Of a stretch of DNA of 64,000 bases, positions 51,445 to 60,511 are shown piece after piece; position 1 is the stretch's first letter, and each line of letters begins with the position of its first letter. Where the stretch lies: the NCBI GenBank assembly GCA_910588405.1, contig CAJUPT010000002.1, positions 68,102 to 132,101 on the forward strand, in the 5' to 3' direction. The DNA is from an uncultured Lachnospiraceae bacterium (GTDB lineage: Bacteria; Bacillota; Clostridia; Lachnospirales; Lachnospiraceae). A model generated the notes under the pieces. The model was given only the letters and a program-made list of their open reading frames with translations, was not told the DNA's origin and searched no databases. The translations under genes and the position numbers were made by a program.

Positions 51445-52197
51445 TCACCTCATGGATAAAATTTCGGGATCTCCGTCCGTGATCAGTATGGTATTCTCAT
51501 AGTGAGCGGACAGAGACCCGTCTGCGGTTACTACGGTCCACTGATCATCAAGCCACTCCACATCCCGTTTTCCCATATTGATCATCGGCTCCACCGCCAG
51601 CGTCATTCCGGGGATCAGGCGAATGCCTCTGCGCCGCTGCCTGAAATTTGGCACTTCCGGTCCCTCATGTACGCTGGAGCCGATGCCATGGCCGACCAGC
51701 TCCCTGACCACACCATAGCGATAACGGTCCGCATAGGCATTGACCGCAGCGGAAATCTGATGCAGGTAGTTTCCAGCCTTGGCATACCGGATTCCCTCAA
51801 AGAAGCACTGACGGGTCACTTCGATCAGCTGCTTTGCCCCGGAGCTTATCTCTCCCACTGCCAGCGTTCTGGCGGCGTCGGAATGGTAGCCCTTATAGCA
51901 TACGCCGGCATCCAGGCTGACGATATCCCCTTCCCGTAACTTATGCTTTTTACTGGGAATCCCGTGAACCACCTCGTTATTTACGGAAACGCAGATGGCC
52001 GCGGGATATCCGTTATAATTCAGAAAAGAGGGTGTACAGCCAAAATCCCGGATTACCTGTTCTCCCACCCGATTGATATCCATGGTGGACATGCCCGGCC
52101 TCAATGCCTTTGCCATTTCGTCATGAACCACAGCTAGTATTTTTCCGGCTTCTCTCATCAGTTCAATTTCCCGGGCTGATTTGATTGTCACCGCCAT
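51445..52197 (-). CDS. map: Type I methionine aminopeptidase
   Basis: 250 residues with the pita-bread fold ligands: His in VVHGIPSKKH, DAGVCYKGYHSDAART (metal Asps), GHGIGSSVHEGPEVPNF (His, metal), and EPMINMG (Glu). It removes the initiator methionine from nascent proteins. Starts 3 nt after the adk stop. Confidence 0.96.
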   Translation of the reverse strand: MAVTIKSAREIELMREAGKILAVVHDEMAKALRPGMSTMDINRVGEQVIRDFGCTPSFLNYNGYPAAICVSVNNEVVHGIPSKKHKLREGDIVSLDAGVCYKGYHSDAARTLAVGEISSGAKQLIEVTRQCFFEGIRYAKAGNYLHQISAAVNAYADRYRYGVVRELVGHGIGSSVHEGPEVPNFRQRRRGIRLIPGMTLAVEPMINMGKRDVEWLDDQWTVVTADGSLSAHYENTILITDGDPEILSMR

Positions 52198-52200
52198 AGG

Positions 52201-52845
52201 TTATTCTCCCAGTACCTTCACGATATCGGCAAACACCTTTTCCATCTCCTGGGTGCCGTCTACTTCATGCAGCACTTTTTTATCGCCGTAGAACTGAATC
52301 AGCGGCTTTGTCTGTGTATGGTAAACGGAAAGACGGTTTTTCACGGTTTCCGGCTTGTCGTCGTCCCTGAGCGCCAGTTCTCCGCCGCAGCGGTCGCAGA
52401 TTCCCTCTACCTTTGTGGGAATATGTACGATATGATAAGTGGCGCCGCAGGCCGGGCAGGCTCTCCTGCCGCTCATCCTTGCCACGATATTTTCATCGGG
52501 AACCTCTACGTTGATTGCAAAATCCACGGCATCATTCCGCCCGGACAATGCTTTTTCCAGACATTCCGCCTGTGGAATCGTCCTTGGAAATCCATCCAAT
52601 ACATAGCCGTTCGCGCAGTCCGCCTGGCTGATCCGGTCCATTAAAAGATCTACTGTCAGTTCGTCAGGCACCAGCTGTCCGGCATCCATATAGGTTTTTG
52701 CTTTTTTTCCCAGTTCAGTGCCGTTTTTGATATTGGCTCTGAAAATATCACCGGTGGAAACATGGGGAATCTGATACTTATCCGCAATTTTCTTTGCCTG
52801 TGTCCCTTTGCCGGCCCCAGGCGCACCCAGCATAATAATCTTCAT
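52201..52845 (-). CDS. adk: Adenylate kinase
   Basis: 214 residues from the ATG at 52845 (AGGAGAAG upstream). P-loop GAPGAGKGTQ, the AMP-binding segment STGDIFRANIK, and a LID domain with four cysteines (CPAC..CDRC) that bind structural zinc, as in Gram-positive species. Catalyses ATP + AMP to two ADP. Between secY and map, the conserved position. Confidence 0.97.
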   Translation of the reverse strand: MKIIMLGAPGAGKGTQAKKIADKYQIPHVSTGDIFRANIKNGTELGKKAKTYMDAGQLVPDELTVDLLMDRISQADCANGYVLDGFPRTIPQAECLEKALSGRNDAVDFAINVEVPDENIVARMSGRRACPACGATYHIVHIPTKVEGICDRCGGELALRDDDKPETVKNRLSVYHTQTKPLIQFYGDKKVLHEVDGTQEMEKVFADIVKVLGE

Positions 52846-52977
52846 ACGTTCTTCTCCTATAAGCATTCCCATTTTATGGAATGTTGATACATGCCGTATT
52901 GATTAAGACCATATACATGCTTAGGCGATTATGAAATCATAATCGCCTCGCACATATAAACAATCGCCTTGTCAGCA

Positions 52978-54318
52978 TTAATAATTGATAAACAGCCCTT
53001 CCGTACGCACATCCTTGTAGCTTCTCTGCTGCATCATCGTCTCCACCTGCTTCAAGGTTTCCAAGATTACGCCTACGATAATGATCAGAGAGGTTCCCAT
53101 AAAGGAAAGCCGGCTTACGTTAAAGATGCCTGAGAAAAAGATCGGAATCAGCGCGATGATCATCAGGCCGACTGCGCCGATAAAAATAATATAATTCAGG
53201 ATCTTTGCCAGATAGTCCGAGGTGGGCTTTCCGGGCCGGATGCCAGGGATAAAACTGCCCTGCCGCTTCATCGTATCCGCGATCTCAATCGGGTTAAAAG
53301 TGATGGACGTATAGAAATACGCGAACACGACGATCAGAACACAGTAAATCACCAGTCCAATCGAATAAACGGGCGCATCGGGACGGCACCAGTTTGATGA
53401 GTTCAGCGCGAGCAGAATCTTGCCGCCGACCGTCGAATAATCTACATTGAAAAACTGAGCGATCATGCCGGGGGTCGTCATCAAAGAGGAGGCAAAAATT
53501 ACCGGGATTACGCCTCCTGTGTTTACTTTTAAAACCAACGGCTTGTTATAGGAACGCCCCGCCGCCATCATACGGTTCGACATCTTCGCGGAATTCTGAA
53601 TCGGGATTCTTCTCTCGCCATCCTGCAAAAGCACTGTGAACGCCAGCATGGCAAACAATACGGCCACGATAATCACAATCGCCAGCACCTTCATGGCCAC
53701 GTCGGCATTTGCGATAAATCTTTCGTACAGCGTGACAAAATCATCAGGAAGACCGGAAATGATATTGATCAGCAGGACCATGGAGATACCGTTTCCCACA
53801 CCCTTTTCCGTGATCCGCTCGCCCAGCCACATCAGCAGGCCGGCGCCGGTGGTCATAGCCGCCACGGCCACTAAAACGGTATACCAGGTATATACGGGAA
53901 GCAGTCCCTGGGCGCCCAAGCCGATGGACATGGCGCTTCCCTCAATGATAGCCAGCACAATCGTCAGCCATCTGGTGATCATCGTGATTTTCTTCCGCCC
54001 GTCCTCGCCGTCCTTCTGCATCTCCTCCAGCTTCGGAATCGCAATAGTCAAAAGCTGCATCACGATGGAGGAGGTGATGTAAGGGCTGATATTCAATGCA
54101 AAAATGGACATGTTCATCAAAGAACCGCCCGTAATCGCATCAAAAAAGTTAAAGGCATCGCCAGTCTGCGCCTGAAGCAGACTGGCAATATAGGTAGTAT
54201 TCACACCAGGAACCGGAATCTGACATCCGATTCTGATCACGACCAAAATGAAAAACACGAATAAGATTCTGTCCCGTATCTCGCGGATCTGAAATGCTCT
54301 TTTCAGTGTTTTAATCAT
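52978..54318 (-). CDS. secY: Protein translocase subunit SecY
   Basis: 446 residues, ten hydrophobic helices. Contains the plug/pore and cytoplasmic loop signatures (IPVPGVNTTYIASLLQAQ near the start, GGVIPVIFASSLMTTPGM, and the C-terminal FRPGKPTS-like RPGKPTSDYL). It forms the SecYEG channel for exported proteins in the membrane. Last gene of the spc section. Confidence 0.97.
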   Translation of the reverse strand: MIKTLKRAFQIREIRDRILFVFFILVVIRIGCQIPVPGVNTTYIASLLQAQTGDAFNFFDAITGGSLMNMSIFALNISPYITSSIVMQLLTIAIPKLEEMQKDGEDGRKKITMITRWLTIVLAIIEGSAMSIGLGAQGLLPVYTWYTVLVAVAAMTTGAGLLMWLGERITEKGVGNGISMVLLINIISGLPDDFVTLYERFIANADVAMKVLAIVIIVAVLFAMLAFTVLLQDGERRIPIQNSAKMSNRMMAAGRSYNKPLVLKVNTGGVIPVIFASSLMTTPGMIAQFFNVDYSTVGGKILLALNSSNWCRPDAPVYSIGLVIYCVLIVVFAYFYTSITFNPIEIADTMKRQGSFIPGIRPGKPTSDYLAKILNYIIFIGAVGLMIIALIPIFFSGIFNVSRLSFMGTSLIIIVGVILETLKQVETMMQQRSYKDVRTEGLFINY

Positions 54319-54319
54319 A

Positions 54320-54760
54320 TCAGATCACCTCGCAGGTTCCACCTACAGCTTCAATTTTGGTCTTTGCTCCCTCGCTGAAAGCATCCACCTTCACATTTAA
54401 TTTCTTGGTCAGCTCACCGTTTCCAAGAATTTTAACGCCGTCGCGGGGATTCTTCACCACGCCGTTCTCTACCAGCGCAGCTACCGTTACCTCTGCGCCG
54501 TCCTCAAACCGCTCCAGAGCGGATACGTTGATTCCCACGATCACCTTGGAATTTCTGTTCGTAAAGCCTCTCTTGGGAATTCTTCTGTATAAGGGCATCT
54601 GACCGCCTTCAAATCCGGGTCTGGTAGCGCCAGAACGCGCCTTCTGTCCCTTATGGCCTTTACCTGCCGTCTTGCCGTTTCCTGAACCGTGTCCACGGCC
54701 CCTTCTGAAATCATCACTCTGCCTGGAACCTTCCGCAGGATGTAAATTCGATAAATCCAT
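54320..54760 (-). CDS. rplO: 50S ribosomal protein L15
   Basis: 146 residues, beginning MDLSNLHPAEGSRQSDDFRR with the Gly/Lys-rich GRGHGSGNGKTAGKGHKGQK of L15. The ATG at 54760 has GGAGGTGCGGAGA directly upstream. One nucleotide before secY. Confidence 0.97.
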   Translation of the reverse strand: MDLSNLHPAEGSRQSDDFRRGRGHGSGNGKTAGKGHKGQKARSGATRPGFEGGQMPLYRRIPKRGFTNRNSKVIVGINVSALERFEDGAEVTVAALVENGVVKNPRDGVKILGNGELTKKLNVKVDAFSEGAKTKIEAVGGTCEVI

Positions 54761-54784
54761 TCTCCGCACCTCCTTTACTCAATA

Positions 54785-54967
54785 TTAGATTTCTTCTACC
54801 TTTACCAAATGCTTCACATGCCAGATCATGCCTCTTACGGCATCATTGTCCGGCAGCTCAACTGTCTTGTTTAGTTTTCTGAGGCCAAGGGCTTCGACAG
54901 TTTTTTTCTGCTTCGGCACGGCGCCGATCGGAGATTTCACCAATGTGACTTTTAATTTATCTGCCAT
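54785..54967 (-). CDS. rpmD: 50S ribosomal protein L30
   Basis: 60 residues: KVTLVKSPIGAVPKQKKTVE and LGLRKLNKTVELPDNDAVRGMI. The short bacterial L30. Confidence 0.96.
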   Translation of the reverse strand: MADKLKVTLVKSPIGAVPKQKKTVEALGLRKLNKTVELPDNDAVRGMIWHVKHLVKVEEI

Positions 54968-54985
54968 TTTTCGTTTCCCTCCAGT

Positions 54986-55495
54986 TTAGCCAATTAATTC
55001 GTCTACGGATTTCCCTCTGTTCTTCGCAACTTCCTCGGGAACCTTCAGCGCGGCCAGGCCGGCCAGCGTTGCCATTACAACGTTCTGCTTATTGTTAGAG
55101 CCCAGGGATTTCGTACGGATGTTTTTAATACCTGCCAGCTCCACAACGGCACGCACAGGGCCGCCTGCGATGACGCCGGTACCGGCGGAAGCTTTCTTCA
55201 AAAGAACGTGCGCGCTTCCGAACTTGCCCAGGAAATCATGGGGGATACTGTTATTCTCATCGGTGGGAACCGTAATCAGTCTCTTTGCGGCGTCCTCTTT
55301 TCCCTTGCGGATGGCCTCGGGAATTTCAGCGGCTTTTCCGATTCCGGCGCCTACATGTCCGTTTCCGTCGCCCACAACCACTAAAGCTGAAAATCTGAAA
55401 TTACGACCGCCCTTTACTACTTTTGTAACACGTTTGATCGCAACGACCTTTTCTGTCAATTCAAGCTGGCTGGCATCAACAATTGTACGTTTCAT
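54986..55495 (-). CDS. rpsE: 30S ribosomal protein S5
   Basis: 169 residues from the ATG at 55495 (a frame to 55543 lacks a site). The double-stranded-RNA-binding N-domain holds GGRNFRFSALVVVGDGNGHV, the C-domain GPVRAVVELAGIKNI. Affects translational fidelity with S4 and S12. Confidence 0.97.
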   Translation of the reverse strand: MKRTIVDASQLELTEKVVAIKRVTKVVKGGRNFRFSALVVVGDGNGHVGAGIGKAAEIPEAIRKGKEDAAKRLITVPTDENNSIPHDFLGKFGSAHVLLKKASAGTGVIAGGPVRAVVELAGIKNIRTKSLGSNNKQNVVMATLAGLAALKVPEEVAKNRGKSVDELIG

Positions 55496-55511
55496 GTGTT
55501 CTCCTCCTTGA

Positions 55512-55880
55512 TTAGAATTCCAGACCAGCTTCTCTTGCTGCATCTGCCAGTGCTTTCACCTTACCATGATATATGAAGCCGCCTCTGTCAAAAACAACCG
55601 TCGTGATACCTTTTTCCAGCGCTTTCTTTGCGATCACGGTACCGAGATAAGATGCCGCCTCCACATTGTTGGTCTTCTGAAGCTCCGCCTTTACGTCCTT
55701 CTGAAGTGTAGATGCGGAAACCAGGGTATTCTGGGCATCGTCGTCAATAATCTGCACATACATATGATTATTGCTTCTGAACACAGCCAGACGAGGTCTC
55801 TCGGCAGTACCGGCGAAACGATTACGAATTCTATTGTGTTTTTTCACACGAACCTTGCTTCTTGCTTCTTTCCTAATCAT
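55512..55880 (-). CDS. rplR: 50S ribosomal protein L18
   Basis: 122 residues: VKKHNRIRNRFAGTAERPRL and FDRGGFIYHGKVKALADAAREAG. Binds 5S rRNA. AGGAGGG precedes the ATG. Confidence 0.97.
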   Translation of the reverse strand: MIRKEARSKVRVKKHNRIRNRFAGTAERPRLAVFRSNNHMYVQIIDDDAQNTLVSASTLQKDVKAELQKTNNVEAASYLGTVIAKKALEKGITTVVFDRGGFIYHGKVKALADAAREAGLEF

Positions 55881-55899
55881 TCTAAGTTCACCCTCCTAA

Positions 55900-56442
55900 T
55901 TATTTCTTACCTGTCTTACCGACTTTACGTCTGATCACTTCGTCAGCATACTTGATACCTTTTCCCTTATAAGGCTCAGGGCGTCTCTTGTCTCTGATTT
56001 CAGCAGCATATTGGCCTACTTTTTCTTTATCGATACCTTTTACGATAATTTTATTCTGTCCGTCTACCACAGCTTCAAGTCCGTCAGGGTCCGTCATCTC
56101 GACAGGGTGAGAATAACCGAGGGAAAGAACCAGTTTTTTACCTTGCTTTGCGGCTCTGTAACCAACGCCGTTGATCTCGAGAACCTTCTCATAACCTTCC
56201 GTAACGCCTTTCACCATGTTGGCGATCAGTGTTCTGGTCAGACCGTGCAGTGATTTCATCTTCTTTAAATCATTGGGTCTGGATACCACAATCTCAGCGC
56301 CTTCCAGCTTGATCTCCATTTCCTCCGGCAGCACTCTCTCCAAAGTTCCCTTAGGACCTTTTACAGTCACCTTATTATTTTCTGCAATATCGACAGTTAC
56401 GCCTGCCGGTACCGCGATTGGCATTTTTCCTATACGTGACAT
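55900..56442 (-). CDS. rplF: 50S ribosomal protein L6
   Basis: 180 residues from the ATG at 56442 (MSRIGKMPIAVPAGVTV); the two duplicated beta-rich halves and the C-terminal RRPEPYKGKGIKY are present. Near the sarcin-ricin loop. A repeat-bearing spacer precedes it. Confidence 0.97.
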   Translation of the reverse strand: MSRIGKMPIAVPAGVTVDIAENNKVTVKGPKGTLERVLPEEMEIKLEGAEIVVSRPNDLKKMKSLHGLTRTLIANMVKGVTEGYEKVLEINGVGYRAAKQGKKLVLSLGYSHPVEMTDPDGLEAVVDGQNKIIVKGIDKEKVGQYAAEIRDKRRPEPYKGKGIKYADEVIRRKVGKTGKK

Positions 56443-56491
56443 GCCCGTACCTCCATATTTTTCCAAATTAATAGTTTGATACTTCGTTCTT

Positions 56492-56589
56492 CTAAGCTCG
56501 AAAGAACCTCGCTAAGAATCACGAAGGGCTTTCACACTAAGCTCGAAAGAACCTCGCTAAGTGTTCAATGTTTCGCCAAGTGTTCAATG
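56492..56589 (-). repeat. Direct repeats between rpsH and rplF
   Basis: A 25-nt unit beginning CTAAGCTCGAAAGAACC occurs twice, at 56492-56516 and 56537-56561 (spacing 45), and AAGTGTTCAATG twice, at 56559-56570 and 56578-56589. A related frame CTAAGCTC...CGCTAAG also occurs in the rplD/rplC spacer (62795-62834). No ORF. They lie in the transcribed spacer of the ribosomal operon. Confidence 0.6.
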
Positions 56590-56590
56590 C

Positions 56591-56992
56591 CTACCATACA
56601 AACGCAAGCACTTCGCCGCCTACGTTTAACTCACGCGCTTCCTTGTCTGTGATCACGCCCTTGTTCGTGGAAATGATCGCGATTCCTAAGCCGCCTAAAA
56701 CCTTCGGAAGATCCTCGGTGCTTGCGTATACCCGCAGGCCCGGCTTGGAAATTCTCTTAAGTCCGGAGATGATTCTCTCGCTTTTGTCTTTGCCGTATTT
56801 TAACGTAACGCGGATGGTCTTAAAATTGCCGTCCTCAACCACATCATATTTTCTGATATAACCTTCCCGAACCAGGATGTCGGCAATAGCTAATTTCATC
56901 TTGGATGAAGGAATATCTACTGTATCATGTTTCGCAGTATTTGCATTACGGATTCTTGTAAGCATATCTGCAATGGGATCACTCATCGTCAT
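56591..56992 (-). CDS. rpsH: 30S ribosomal protein S8
   Basis: 133 residues: MTMSDPIADMLTRIRNANTAK and the C-terminal ISTNKGVITDKEARELNVGG-type end. Binds 16S rRNA helix 21. Standard. Confidence 0.97.
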   Translation of the reverse strand: MTMSDPIADMLTRIRNANTAKHDTVDIPSSKMKLAIADILVREGYIRKYDVVEDGNFKTIRVTLKYGKDKSERIISGLKRISKPGLRVYASTEDLPKVLGGLGIAIISTNKGVITDKEARELNVGGEVLAFVW

Positions 56993-57032
56993 TTTCGTTC
57001 CTCCTACTTTATATGAATAACCTATTACCTTC

Positions 57033-57218
57033 TTACCAGCTTGCTTTCTTTACTCCGGGAATCTGGCCCTTGTATGCTAATTCACGGAAGCAGATTCTGC
57101 AGATTCCGTATTTTCTCAGATAAGCATGGGGACGGCCGCAGATTCTGCAGCGGGTATATTCTCTTGTTGAAAATTTCGCTTTACGCTGCTGCTTAATTTT
57201 CATCGAAGTTTTAGCCAT
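57033..57218 (-). CDS. rpsZ: 30S ribosomal protein S14, zinc type
   Basis: 61 residues, the short type Z S14 with two CxxC pairs (CRICGRPHAYLRKYGICRICF) that bind zinc. Standard place after rplE. Confidence 0.97.
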   Translation of the reverse strand: MAKTSMKIKQQRKAKFSTREYTRCRICGRPHAYLRKYGICRICFRELAYKGQIPGVKKASW

Positions 57219-57234
57219 GAGATATTCCTCCTAA

Positions 57235-57777
57235 TTATTTCTGGAAAGGCATATTGAATAATGCCAACAGTTCGCGGGCTTCCTCATCGGTCTTTGCCGT
57301 GGTGACAAAGATGATGTCCATGCCTCTTACCTTGTCAACCTTATCGTACTCGATCTCAGGGAAAATCAGCTGCTCTTTGATACCCAACGCATAATTGCCT
57401 CTGCCGTCGAAGGCATTCGGATTCACACCTCTGAAGTCACGTACACGGGGCAGGGACAGGTTGATCAGACGATCCACAAACTCGTACATCCGCTCGCCTC
57501 TTAAGGTCACTTTGCACCCGATGGCCATACCCTCTCTGATTTTGAAGTTTGCCACGGATTTCTTTGCCTTTGTGAGGACAGCTTTCTGCCCGGCGATGGT
57601 CTCCAGATCCTTTACCGCGGTCTCCAGAACCTTGGCGTTTTCCTTTGCCTCGCCTACGCCCATGTTGATGACAACTTTCTCCAGCTTCGGAACTTCCATA
57701 ATATTTTTATAGTTGAATTTTTTCATCATTGCGTCTACAATCTCGTTTTTGTAGACTTCTTTTAATCTACTGCTCAC
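57235..57777 (-). CDS. rplE: 50S ribosomal protein L5
   Basis: 180 residues: MEVPKLEKVVINMGVGEAKE and LRGERMYEFVDRLINLSLPR. Binds 5S rRNA and contacts the P-site tRNA. Confidence 0.97.
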   Translation of the reverse strand: MSSRLKEVYKNEIVDAMMKKFNYKNIMEVPKLEKVVINMGVGEAKENAKVLETAVKDLETIAGQKAVLTKAKKSVANFKIREGMAIGCKVTLRGERMYEFVDRLINLSLPRVRDFRGVNPNAFDGRGNYALGIKEQLIFPEIEYDKVDKVRGMDIIFVTTAKTDEEARELLALFNMPFQK

Positions 57778-57801
57778 CTTCCGGAACCTCCTTTCTTCGA
57801 A

Positions 57802-58113
57802 TTAGTCGATTGCTTCGCCGGTTGCCTTCGCCACACGAACTTTTTTGCCGTCTCTCACTTCAAAACCGATTCTCGTGGGCTTGCCATTGTGAAGGTACAT
57901 TACGTTTGACACGTCGATGGGAGCTTCCTGTCTGACGATGCCGCCTGCCTGGTTCGCAGCGCTGGGCTTCGTATGCTTCGTCACCATGTTTACGCCCTCA
58001 ACCACAACTCTGTGGTTCTTGGGGTCTACATGAAGCACTTTGCCTTCTCTGTCTTTATCTTTGCCGGCAATGACTTTTACCGTATCGTTTCTTTTAATCT
58101 TACTCGTTGCCAC
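57802..58113 (-). CDS. rplX: 50S ribosomal protein L24
   Basis: 103 residues with an N-terminal KOW motif (KRNDTVKVIAGKDKDREGKV) and IDVSNVMYLHNGKPTRIGFE. An assembly initiator for the 50S subunit. Confidence 0.97.
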   Translation of the reverse strand: MATSKIKRNDTVKVIAGKDKDREGKVLHVDPKNHRVVVEGVNMVTKHTKPSAANQAGGIVRQEAPIDVSNVMYLHNGKPTRIGFEVRDGKKVRVAKATGEAID

Positions 58114-58125
58114 TGTCTACACCTC

Positions 58126-58494
58126 CTATAATACTTCCGGAGCCAGGGAAACGATCTTCATAAACTGATGGTCTCTCAGCTCTCTTGCTACAGGCCCAAA
58201 AATACGGGTGCCTCTGGGGGTCTGGTCATCTCTGATGATAACAGCCGCATTCTCATCAAATCTGATATAAGAACCGTCTTTCCGACGGGTTGCGTTCTTT
58301 GTACGTACTACAACAGCCTTTACGACATCGCCTTTTTTGACAACACCGCCTGGTGTTGCATCTTTAACGGTAGCAACGATCACATCGCCGATTGCCGCGT
58401 ATCTTCTTGTGGAACCGCCCATCACTCGGATGCAGAGCAATTCTTTTGCGCCTGTATTGTCAGCTACCTTCAGTCTGCTTTCCTGCTGAATCAT
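58126..58494 (-). CDS. rplN: 50S ribosomal protein L14
   Basis: 122 residues: MIQQESRLKVADNTGAKELL and the basic loop before GTRIFGPVARELRD. Complete. Confidence 0.97.
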   Translation of the reverse strand: MIQQESRLKVADNTGAKELLCIRVMGGSTRRYAAIGDVIVATVKDATPGGVVKKGDVVKAVVVRTKNATRRKDGSYIRFDENAAVIIRDDQTPRGTRIFGPVARELRDHQFMKIVSLAPEVL

Positions 58495-58513
58495 GCCTGC
58501 TTACTCCTTTCGA

Positions 58514-58768
58514 CTATTTCGCCCTTTCGATAATCTCCACAAGTCTCCATCTCTTGTCCTTGGACAGAGGTCTTGTCTCCATTACTCTAACGGTATCGCC
58601 AATGGCACACTCATTTTTCTCGTCATGCGCCTTTAATTTATAAGTTCTTTTTACGATCTTGCCATATAAAGGATGTTTTACGTGTTCTTCGATGGCCACT
58701 ACGATGGTTTTATCCATCTTATCGCTGACAACTTTCCCTCTACGGGTTTTTCTTAAATTTCTTTCCAC
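58514..58768 (-). CDS. rpsQ: 30S ribosomal protein S17
   Basis: 84 residues from a GTG at 58768; AAGGAGGA lies seven nucleotides upstream and the first residues (M)ERNLRKTRRGKVVSDKMDKT match family length, so the ATG at 58804 is rejected. OB-fold protein binding 16S rRNA. Confidence 0.95.
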   Translation of the reverse strand: MERNLRKTRRGKVVSDKMDKTIVVAIEEHVKHPLYGKIVKRTYKLKAHDEKNECAIGDTVRVMETRPLSKDKRWRLVEIIERAK

Positions 58769-58796
58769 AACAGCTCCTCCTTCATTAGAACTATTA

Positions 58797-59000
58797 TCAC
58801 GCATTGGCCTTCTCAGTAATCACAGTCTGAATTCTGGCGATATTCTTACGCACCTCTTTAATTCTGCTTGTGTTTTCTAACTGATTTGTTGCGTTCTGAA
58901 ATCTCAGGTTGAAAAGCTCCTTTTTCGCAGCTACTAATTCCTGTTCTAACTCTACATTCGACTTTGCTCTTAAATCTTCTACAAATTTATTCGTTTTCAC
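58797..59000 (-). CDS. rpmC: 50S ribosomal protein L29
   Basis: 67 residues from a GTG at 59000, which overlaps the end of rplP by 14 nt; the frame reads (M)KTNKFVEDLRAKSNVELEQE then KKELFNLRFQNATNQLENTS. An upstream ATG (59036) would add 12 residues within rplP. At the peptide tunnel exit. Confidence 0.94.
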   Translation of the reverse strand: MKTNKFVEDLRAKSNVELEQELVAAKKELFNLRFQNATNQLENTSRIKEVRKNIARIQTVITEKANA

Positions 59001-59427
59001 CGTTAGCACCGCCTTCCAAATCCTCACGAGATACAATCTTACATTTACAGGGCAGCTTGTGCATAGCCAGACGAAGAGCCTCTCTGGCCACTTCCTCGGA
59101 TACGCCTGCGATCTCGAACATCACGCGGCCCGGCTTTACAACCGCAACCCAGTACTCCAGAGAGCCTTTACCGGAACCCATACGGGTTTCAGCAGGTTTT
59201 GTGGTAACCGGCTTATCCGGGAAAATCTTGATCCATACTTTACCGCCACGCTTGATGTAACGGGTCATCGCGATACGGGCGGCCTCGATCTGATTGGACT
59301 TGATCCAACAGGGCTCTGTGGCAACAATACCATATTCTCCATAAGTGATTTTATTTCCTCTGGTAGCCTTACCAGCCATGCTGCCGCGGAATTGTTTACG
59401 GCGTTTTACTCTTTTCGGCATTAACAT
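58987..59427 (-). CDS. rplP: 50S ribosomal protein L16
   Basis: 146 residues: MLMPKRVKRRKQFRGSMAGK and GRVMFEIAGVSEEVAREALR. Its ATG shares one nucleotide with the rpsC stop, indicating coupled translation. Near the A-site tRNA elbow. Confidence 0.97.
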   Translation of the reverse strand: MLMPKRVKRRKQFRGSMAGKATRGNKITYGEYGIVATEPCWIKSNQIEAARIAMTRYIKRGGKVWIKIFPDKPVTTKPAETRMGSGKGSLEYWVAVVKPGRVMFEIAGVSEEVAREALRLAMHKLPCKCKIVSREDLEGGANGENE

Positions 59428-60083
59428 TATTTATCGCTCCCTTCCTTAGTTCCCTTTGCAGGAAGTACTTCGCCCTTGTAGATCCATACCTTTACGCCAA
59501 TCTTGCCGTAGGTGGTGTCTGCTTCTGCGAAACCATAGTCGATATCTGCTCTTAATGTCTGCAGCGGGATCGTTCCCTCGCTGTAAAACTCGGTACGTGC
59601 CATATCGGCGCCGCTTAAGCGTCCGGATACGCTAGTCTTGATTCCCAGCGCGCCGGCCTTCATGCTTCTGGACATGGTGGACTTCATGGCACGACGGAAG
59701 GAAGTACGGTTTTCCAGCTGCATCGCGATATTCTCGGCTACCAGCTGGGCATCCTTGTCAGGTCTCTTTACCTCTTTGATATCGATGAACAGCTTCTTCG
59801 CCGTCATCTTCTGAACCTCTGCCTTTAACTTTTCGATCTCAGCGCCGCCCTTGCCGATTACCACGCCGGGCTTTGCCGTATGGATGATCACCTTCACACG
59901 GTCGGACGCTCTCTCGATCTCCATTCTGGAGATACCGGCATTGTACAGTCTTTTCTTTAAATATTTTCTGATCTGATAATCTTCTATTAAATTGTCGGCA
60001 AAGTCTGCCTCCGCATACCACTTGGAATCCCAGTCTTTGATGATGCCGACTCTCAAACCATGAGGATTAACTTTCTGTCCCAT
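59427..60083 (-). CDS. rpsC: 30S ribosomal protein S3
   Basis: 218 residues: MGQKVNPHGLRVGIIKDWDS, KH domain with GVVIGKGGAEIEKL, and the C-domain FYSEGTIPLQTLRADIDYG. Part of the mRNA entry helicase. Confidence 0.97.
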   Translation of the reverse strand: MGQKVNPHGLRVGIIKDWDSKWYAEADFADNLIEDYQIRKYLKKRLYNAGISRMEIERASDRVKVIIHTAKPGVVIGKGGAEIEKLKAEVQKMTAKKLFIDIKEVKRPDKDAQLVAENIAMQLENRTSFRRAMKSTMSRSMKAGALGIKTSVSGRLSGADMARTEFYSEGTIPLQTLRADIDYGFAEADTTYGKIGVKVWIYKGEVLPAKGTKEGSDK

Positions 60084-60094
60084 TATGACCCTCC

Positions 60095-60481
60095 TTATCT
60101 TTCATCCAGCACGATTGTAATATGGCTTAATCTCTTCTCGATTCTGTAAGCCCTGCCCTGTGCTCTCGGTCTGATTCGCTTCATGGTCGGCCCCTTATTT
60201 GCATAACACTCTGCAATATAAAGTCCGTCGGCGCTCATACCGTTGTTGTTCTCCGCGTTCGCAATGGCGGATTCCAGCAGCTTCTTGATTACGGAAGAAG
60301 CATATCTGGGACTGTATGCCAGGATACCTTTTGCTGTCGCAACATCCTTGCCTCTGATGGCGTCCAGCACGAAGCATGCTTTCTGCACCGGAATTCTGGC
60401 ATAAGATAACTTGGCTGAAGGTCTTGTATCTTTAACAGCATTTCTTTCACGTTTGATTTGGGATCTATGTCCTTTTGCCAT
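60095..60481 (-). CDS. rplV: 50S ribosomal protein L22
   Basis: 128 residues, with the tunnel beta-hairpin region (GPTMKRIRPRAQGRAYRIEK) characteristic of L22. The N-terminus is slightly extended. Complete. Confidence 0.97.
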   Translation of the reverse strand: MAKGHRSQIKRERNAVKDTRPSAKLSYARIPVQKACFVLDAIRGKDVATAKGILAYSPRYASSVIKKLLESAIANAENNNGMSADGLYIAECYANKGPTMKRIRPRAQGRAYRIEKRLSHITIVLDER

Positions 60482-60511
60482 GGTTTTTTCCTCCTTTCCG
60501 AATCAAGCGGA

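Noticed and set aside
58769..58804. ATG start for S17 at 58804
   Set aside because: The GTG at 58768 is preceded by AAGGAGGA at proper spacing and gives the usual length.
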